This document shows positions 48,596 to 51,935 of a stretch of 51,935 nucleotides of DNA, piece by piece. Below the pieces are notes generated by a model. It was not told the origin of the DNA, ran no database searches, and saw nothing but the letters and a program-made list of their open reading frames with translations. The stretch comes from Chloroflexota bacterium (GTDB taxonomy: Bacteria; Chloroflexota; Anaerolineae; Aggregatilineales; Phototrophicaceae). Each line of letters begins with the position of its first letter. Position 1 is the first letter of the stretch. Made by a program: the position numbers and the translations under genes. The stretch spans positions 1 to 51,935 of the forward strand of contig WTGO01000130.1 of assembly GCA_011523515.1 (NCBI GenBank). Reading direction: 5' to 3'.

Positions 48596-50020
48596 TCAAT
48601 CATATACGAGCGGCGGCTGGCGTTCGTGCCAGTCTTGCGTCTGCTCATAGGCGTAGGCGATCCGGTAGAGCGTTGCCTCGTCAAATGGCCGTCCCGTCAA
48701 CTGATAGCCGATCGGCAGACCCTCCGGCGTGAACCCGGCTGGCGCGCTGAGCGCCGGCTGCCCGCTGAGATTGGCCGGATAAACGTGATGAACAAAGCCA
48801 TCGGTTGGCGTCTCGCCGGTGTCCATGTCGTCGCGCGGCTTGCGCACATCGCTCAACAGCGGGGCTGGCACGGGAATGGTCGGCGAAACCAGCGCTGCCA
48901 GGTTCTCTCGCCGAAAAAGCGCCTGAATGGCAGCCCGAAAGCGTTCTCGAGCTCGCAGAGCCGCGACATATTGCGTCCCCAGTACCGCTTGGCCAATCTC
49001 CAGCGTAGCGCGCGTGCCGGGACTGTACAGGTGTCCCTTTTCGCGAATCAGCTCCCGATGATAGCTGGCCGATTCCACCATGCGGATGGTGATCAGCGTC
49101 TCCCGGGTGTGCGCCAGTTCGGGCAGGCTAACCTCGATAATCTCCGCGCCCAGTTCCGCAAGCTGACTGATGACGGCTTCAGTCGCTGCCCGCACCGCTT
49201 CGGTTACTCCAGGATACAGAAAGTACTCGCGCTCAATGCCGAGCCGCAATCCACGCACGCCGTCGTCAATGCCGGCTGTGAAGTCCGGCACATTGACGCG
49301 GGCGGAATTGGCGTCTCTGGGATCGTGACCGGCAATCGCGCCCAGCATGAACGCATTATCGCGCGCGCGGCGGGTTAAGGGCCCGACATGATCGAGCGAC
49401 CAGGCCAGTGGCACGACGCCAAACGCGCTCACCCGGCCGAAGGTCGCTTTCATCCCGACCAGATTTTCGATGGAAGCCGGGATGCGGATCGAGCCTCCGG
49501 TATCGGTGCCGATGGCCCCGAAGGCCGAGCGCGCCGCCAGCGCCACTCCCGAGCCGATGCTGCTTCCGCCGGGAAATCGCTTGAGGTCCCAGGGCGTACG
49601 CGTCGGCGGTTCGCTGCCGCCGCAGGAGAATTCGTGGCAGCGCGTTTTGCCGATGATGATTGCGCCGGCCGCGTACAACTTCTCAACCACCGTCGCATCG
49701 TAGTCAGGCGCGAATCCCGCCAAGACTTTCGAGCCTACTTCGGTCAAGATGCCTTTCGTGCAGCAGTTGTCCTTCACGCCGATTGGGATGCCGTGCAAGG
49801 GTCCGCGATCGCGCCCGGCCGCCAGTTCTCGGTCAGCCTGTGCTGCGGCCGCCAGCGCCCGGCTCGCCGGTATAGTGGCGTATGCCTGCAGCGTCGGCTC
49901 GGTCTGGTCAATGCGCGCAAGTGTTGCCTCGGTTAGCGCCACCGATGTCGCTTCGCCCTTGCGCAAGGCGGCCGCCGCTTCGCTGATAGAGAGATTGACC
50001 AGATCAAGCGAATCAGTCAT
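48596..50020 (-). CDS. Amidase-signature family amidase
   Basis: This is a 474-residue amidase with the Ser-cisSer-Lys triad: Lys83 in IGVKDNC, cis-Ser about 154 in GGSSIGSGVA, and Ser177 in TDTGGSIRIPAS. It resembles GatA but no gatB lies nearby, so it more likely hydrolyses a free amide or peptide amide than charging tRNA. An ATG overlapping the upstream small gene by eight bases is chosen; a TTG twelve bases earlier is less likely. The gene is coupled to the GatC-like gene. Confidence 0.9.
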   Translation of the reverse strand: MTDSLDLVNLSISEAAAALRKGEATSVALTEATLARIDQTEPTLQAYATIPASRALAAAAQADRELAAGRDRGPLHGIPIGVKDNCCTKGILTEVGSKVLAGFAPDYDATVVEKLYAAGAIIIGKTRCHEFSCGGSEPPTRTPWDLKRFPGGSSIGSGVALAARSAFGAIGTDTGGSIRIPASIENLVGMKATFGRVSAFGVVPLAWSLDHVGPLTRRARDNAFMLGAIAGHDPRDANSARVNVPDFTAGIDDGVRGLRLGIEREYFLYPGVTEAVRAATEAVISQLAELGAEIIEVSLPELAHTRETLITIRMVESASYHRELIREKGHLYSPGTRATLEIGQAVLGTQYVAALRARERFRAAIQALFRRENLAALVSPTIPVPAPLLSDVRKPRDDMDTGETPTDGFVHHVYPANLSGQPALSAPAGFTPEGLPIGYQLTGRPFDEATLYRIAYAYEQTQDWHERQPPLVYD

Positions 50021-50213
50021 GCCAGTCAGCATCCAATTTCAGAATCGGTGGATAATCCTGAAGCTCGTCGCGTTCCAGCGCCTCAAGCAAGCGCAGCTGC
50101 TCAGACAGCGCTGCCAAGTCTTCCGGCGCAACTTCCAGACCCAGCGCGTCCGCAAACCGCACTAAGCGCTCGGCGCCTTCATCCGGAGGCGAATGCTGTT
50201 CTAAATGCCGCAT
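50013..50213 (-). CDS. Small GatC-like amidase partner
   Basis: This is a 66-residue helical, acidic protein. The segment ADALGLEVAPEDLAALSEQL followed by a short proline-containing tail resembles the GatC-like small proteins often found just ahead of stand-alone amidases. It probably wraps and stabilises the amidase, as GatC does GatA. The eight-base overlap with the amidase start indicates coupled translation. True GatC is usually about 95 residues, so this is a shortened or separate family. Confidence 0.65.
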   Translation of the reverse strand: MRHLEQHSPPDEGAERLVRFADALGLEVAPEDLAALSEQLRLLEALERDELQDYPPILKLDADWHD

Positions 50214-50414
50214 AGGTATTCACTTTCCCAAGCTTTATTCCTGTAAGACCGGCGCGTAGGACCGACCAGAATTTAACGAAATTTCAGATGTTGCGCCAGC
50301 GCTTGGCTCAATCTACTCGAGATCTGCTTGCATTTACACTTAGACAACACAATCTTCGGTTACTTCTTGGTGCGGGTTGGTTACAATATAACTATCAAAC
50401 ACAAGGAAAGAGCC

Positions 50415-50624
50415 ATGACCAGCAAGACTTTTGAAGTGCCCAACATCGGCTGCGCCGGCTGCGTACAGGCGATCTCGAACGAGCTGAGCGAACTAGAAGG
50501 CGTCTCCAGCATCAGCGGCGATGTCGGCAGCAAGACGATGCACGTGGAATATGCGCCCCCGGCGACCTGGGAAGGCATAGTCGCAACGTTGAAGGAGATT
50601 GACTATTTGCCGGTCGCCGATTAG
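50415..50624 (+). CDS. Heavy-metal-associated (HMA) domain protein, CopZ-like
   Basis: This is a 69-residue ferredoxin-like fold protein. The metal site is GCAGC in VPNIGCAGCVQAI, a variant of the usual M-x-C-x2-C that lacks the methionine. Such proteins carry Cu(I) or other soft metals to a P-type ATPase or a regulator, neither of which is in the window. The chosen ATG has AAGGAAAG upstream; the open frame extends to 50328 but overlaps a likely minus-10 TACAAT (50382-50387). queG starts 18 bases downstream. Confidence 0.88.
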   Translation: MTSKTFEVPNIGCAGCVQAISNELSELEGVSSISGDVGSKTMHVEYAPPATWEGIVATLKEIDYLPVAD

Positions 50625-50642
50625 GCGATTTGTACAGGCGCC

Positions 50643-51776
50643 ATGACCCTCACGGCAGCGAGCCTGAAGCGTAAGGCTCGCGAACTCGGCTTCAATCTCT
50701 GCGGGATAACGCCGGCGGAGCCGTCGCCCACGCTGGCCGCCTACCTGCGCTGGATTCGGCGGGGGATGCAGGGCGCGATGGGTTATATGGCGCGGCCGGA
50801 TCGCGTTAAGCGGAGGCAAAACCTGCGCGAGATCTTGCCCGGCGCCAAGTCGCTGATTCTGGTCGGCCTGGATTACTACGCTCGCTATGCGGCAGAGGAA
50901 ACGCTGAACGACCCGGCTCGCGGCCGGATCGCCTCGTACGCTTGGGGGCTGGACTACCATCGCGTGCTGGAGCTGCGGCTGCAGGCTTTCGTCGAATGGC
51001 TGGCGGACATGAGTGGCGAGACAGCGGCGCAGAAGGTCTATGTCGATACGGGCGCTATCCTGGAGCGCAGCCACGCCCAGCAAGCCGGCCTGGGTTTCAT
51101 CGGCAAGAACACCATGCTGATTCATCCGCGGCGCGGCAGCTATTTCTTCATCGGCGAGATCGTGACATCGCTGGAGTTTGACGACTACGACGTACCCCAT
51201 CGCGAGACCATGTGCGGGACCTGCACACGCTGCCTGTCGGCCTGCCCGACTGATGCCTTCCCCGAGCCCTATGTGCTGGACGCGCGCCGCTGCATCAGTT
51301 ACCACACGATCGAGAATCGAGGCTGGATCGACCGCGACCTGCGCCCCGACTTCGGCAATTGGATCTTCGGCTGCGATATCTGCCAGGATGTCTGCCCCTT
51401 TCAGCGCTTTGCCGAGGAGACCGACGAAGTCGCCTTCCTGCCCTTAGACTTGCATCGAGTGGCGCCGAAGCTGACCGATATCTTGATGTCGACAGAGGCG
51501 TCATTCCGGGCCATGTTCCGGCGCACGCCGGTGGAGCGCGCCGGGCGCGAACTGATGGTGCGCAACGCCTGCATCGCCGCCGGCAACTGGCGCGGCGAGC
51601 AGGCCATCCCCCACCTGATTCAACTGCTCTATGACGAGAGCGCGCTTGCCCGCGGGCATGCGGCCTGGGCGCTGTGGCGGACGATGGAGCTCGACAGCAG
51701 CAAGCTGCTGAGCGACTTGCACCGGCGCGAGGAGGACGCGCGGGTGCGCGGCGAGGTCGAGGCGCTGCTGGGCTAG
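50643..51776 (+). CDS. queG: Epoxyqueuosine reductase
   Basis: QueG performs the last step of queuosine synthesis, reducing epoxyqueuosine in tRNA with cobalamin and two [4Fe-4S] clusters. The 377-residue protein has the DUF1730-type N-terminal domain (YVDTGAILERSHAQQAGLG and FIGKNTMLIHP), the cluster motifs CGTCTRCLSACP and CDICQDVCP, and a C-terminal HEAT-like tail (NACIAAGNWRGEQAIPHL). It complements the tgt gene at the other end of the window. Confidence 0.96.
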   Translation: MTLTAASLKRKARELGFNLCGITPAEPSPTLAAYLRWIRRGMQGAMGYMARPDRVKRRQNLREILPGAKSLILVGLDYYARYAAEETLNDPARGRIASYAWGLDYHRVLELRLQAFVEWLADMSGETAAQKVYVDTGAILERSHAQQAGLGFIGKNTMLIHPRRGSYFFIGEIVTSLEFDDYDVPHRETMCGTCTRCLSACPTDAFPEPYVLDARRCISYHTIENRGWIDRDLRPDFGNWIFGCDICQDVCPFQRFAEETDEVAFLPLDLHRVAPKLTDILMSTEASFRAMFRRTPVERAGRELMVRNACIAAGNWRGEQAIPHLIQLLYDESALARGHAAWALWRTMELDSSKLLSDLHRREEDARVRGEVEALLG

Positions 51777-51827
51777 GCGCGACACAGGCGCGTTTGTCAC
51801 CCTTTACCACCGAGGACACCGAGCGGA

Positions 51828-51887
51828 CGAGCCAAGGCTCGCCCCTGCAATTCCCAGCGATCTTATGGGCGACCTGATAGGTCGCCC
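51828..51887. repeat. Two palindromes of a related repeat unit
   Basis: CGAGCC-AA-GGCTCG (51828-51841) and GGGCGACCT-GAT-AGGTCGCCC (51867-51887) are each followed by near-identical tails, CCCCTGCAA and CCCCTACAA. They look like two copies of a dispersed palindromic element found in intergenic DNA of many Chloroflexota and cyanobacteria. Confidence 0.6.
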
Positions 51888-51915
51888 CTACAAGGCTTGT
51901 CCGGTACTGGTTCAC

Positions 51916-51921
51916 TATAAT
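51916..51921 (+). promoter_or_regulatory. Minus-10-like element near the right edge
   Basis: TATAAT in the context CTATAATGC, like the ones ahead of the kinase and fhaA genes. A gene may start just beyond the window; nothing else can be said. Confidence 0.3.
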
Positions 51922-51935
51922 GCTAACGGAATTGA

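Overview
The window is a gene-dense, GC-rich bacterial chromosome segment with about 38 protein genes, no rRNA, no tRNA that I can recognise, no CRISPR array and no transposase. The gene set points to an uncultivated member of the Chloroflexota, of the Anaerolineae type. The signs are FhaA and FhaB FHA proteins next to a RodA/PBP pair, a DUF3048 lipoprotein-like protein, proline/threonine-rich 'PTPSATPEP' linkers, a short Thermotoga/archaeal-type adenosylhomocysteinase, a large YfhO-type membrane protein, and no lipopolysaccharide genes. This assignment is an inference from gene content, not a phylogeny.

Layout. 1-3100: glycine cleavage genes on the minus strand (gcvH-gcvPA-gcvPB, the last cut by the window edge) behind a promoter and a single-aptamer glycine riboswitch. 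3100-8100: SCO1-like protein, alanine racemase, tRNA-guanine transglycosylase, a phosphate-binding-like lipoprotein and a PIG-L deacetylase. 8200-12900: DUF3048 protein, MltG, pyrimidine-nucleoside phosphorylase and a DsbA-like oxidoreductase. 12900-16400: mtnA, a PfkB-family (probably adenosine) kinase and ahcY, which recycle the nucleoside by-products of S-adenosylmethionine; mtnP, the partner of mtnA, lies 20 kb away. 16400-19130: a secreted protein with three DUF4397-like and three SH3-like modules. 19300-27950: a cell-surface polysaccharide block (GDP-sugar reductase, gmd, tatD, two glycosyltransferases, a YfhO-like protein, an O-antigen-ligase-like protein).

28070-30130: an AT-richer OLD-family ATPase/TOPRIM nuclease gene that looks imported. 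30300-32440: rpsF and rpsR (no ssb between them) and a SurA/PpiC-type foldase. 32570-37420: fhaA-fhaB-mtnP-rodA-pbp, a cell-envelope cluster in which the penicillin-binding protein has lost all three catalytic motifs. 37480-40650: a 1055-residue BNR/sortilin-type beta-propeller protein. 40800-42970: a second AT-richer insert, an AAA ATPase plus RloB-like TOPRIM pair resembling AbiL/RloAB defence systems, preceded by a near-perfect 28-base dyad. 42970-51780: GT1 glycosyltransferase, uvrA, glutaryl-CoA dehydrogenase, a GatC-like protein with an amidase, a heavy-metal-associated protein and queG. The last 150 bases hold two short palindromes of a repeat type.

The most unusual points are the transglycosylase lacking its three zinc cysteines, the catalytically dead PBP beside an apparently active RodA, the two imported ATPase/TOPRIM loci, and an fhaA gene that appears to be transcribed without a leader.
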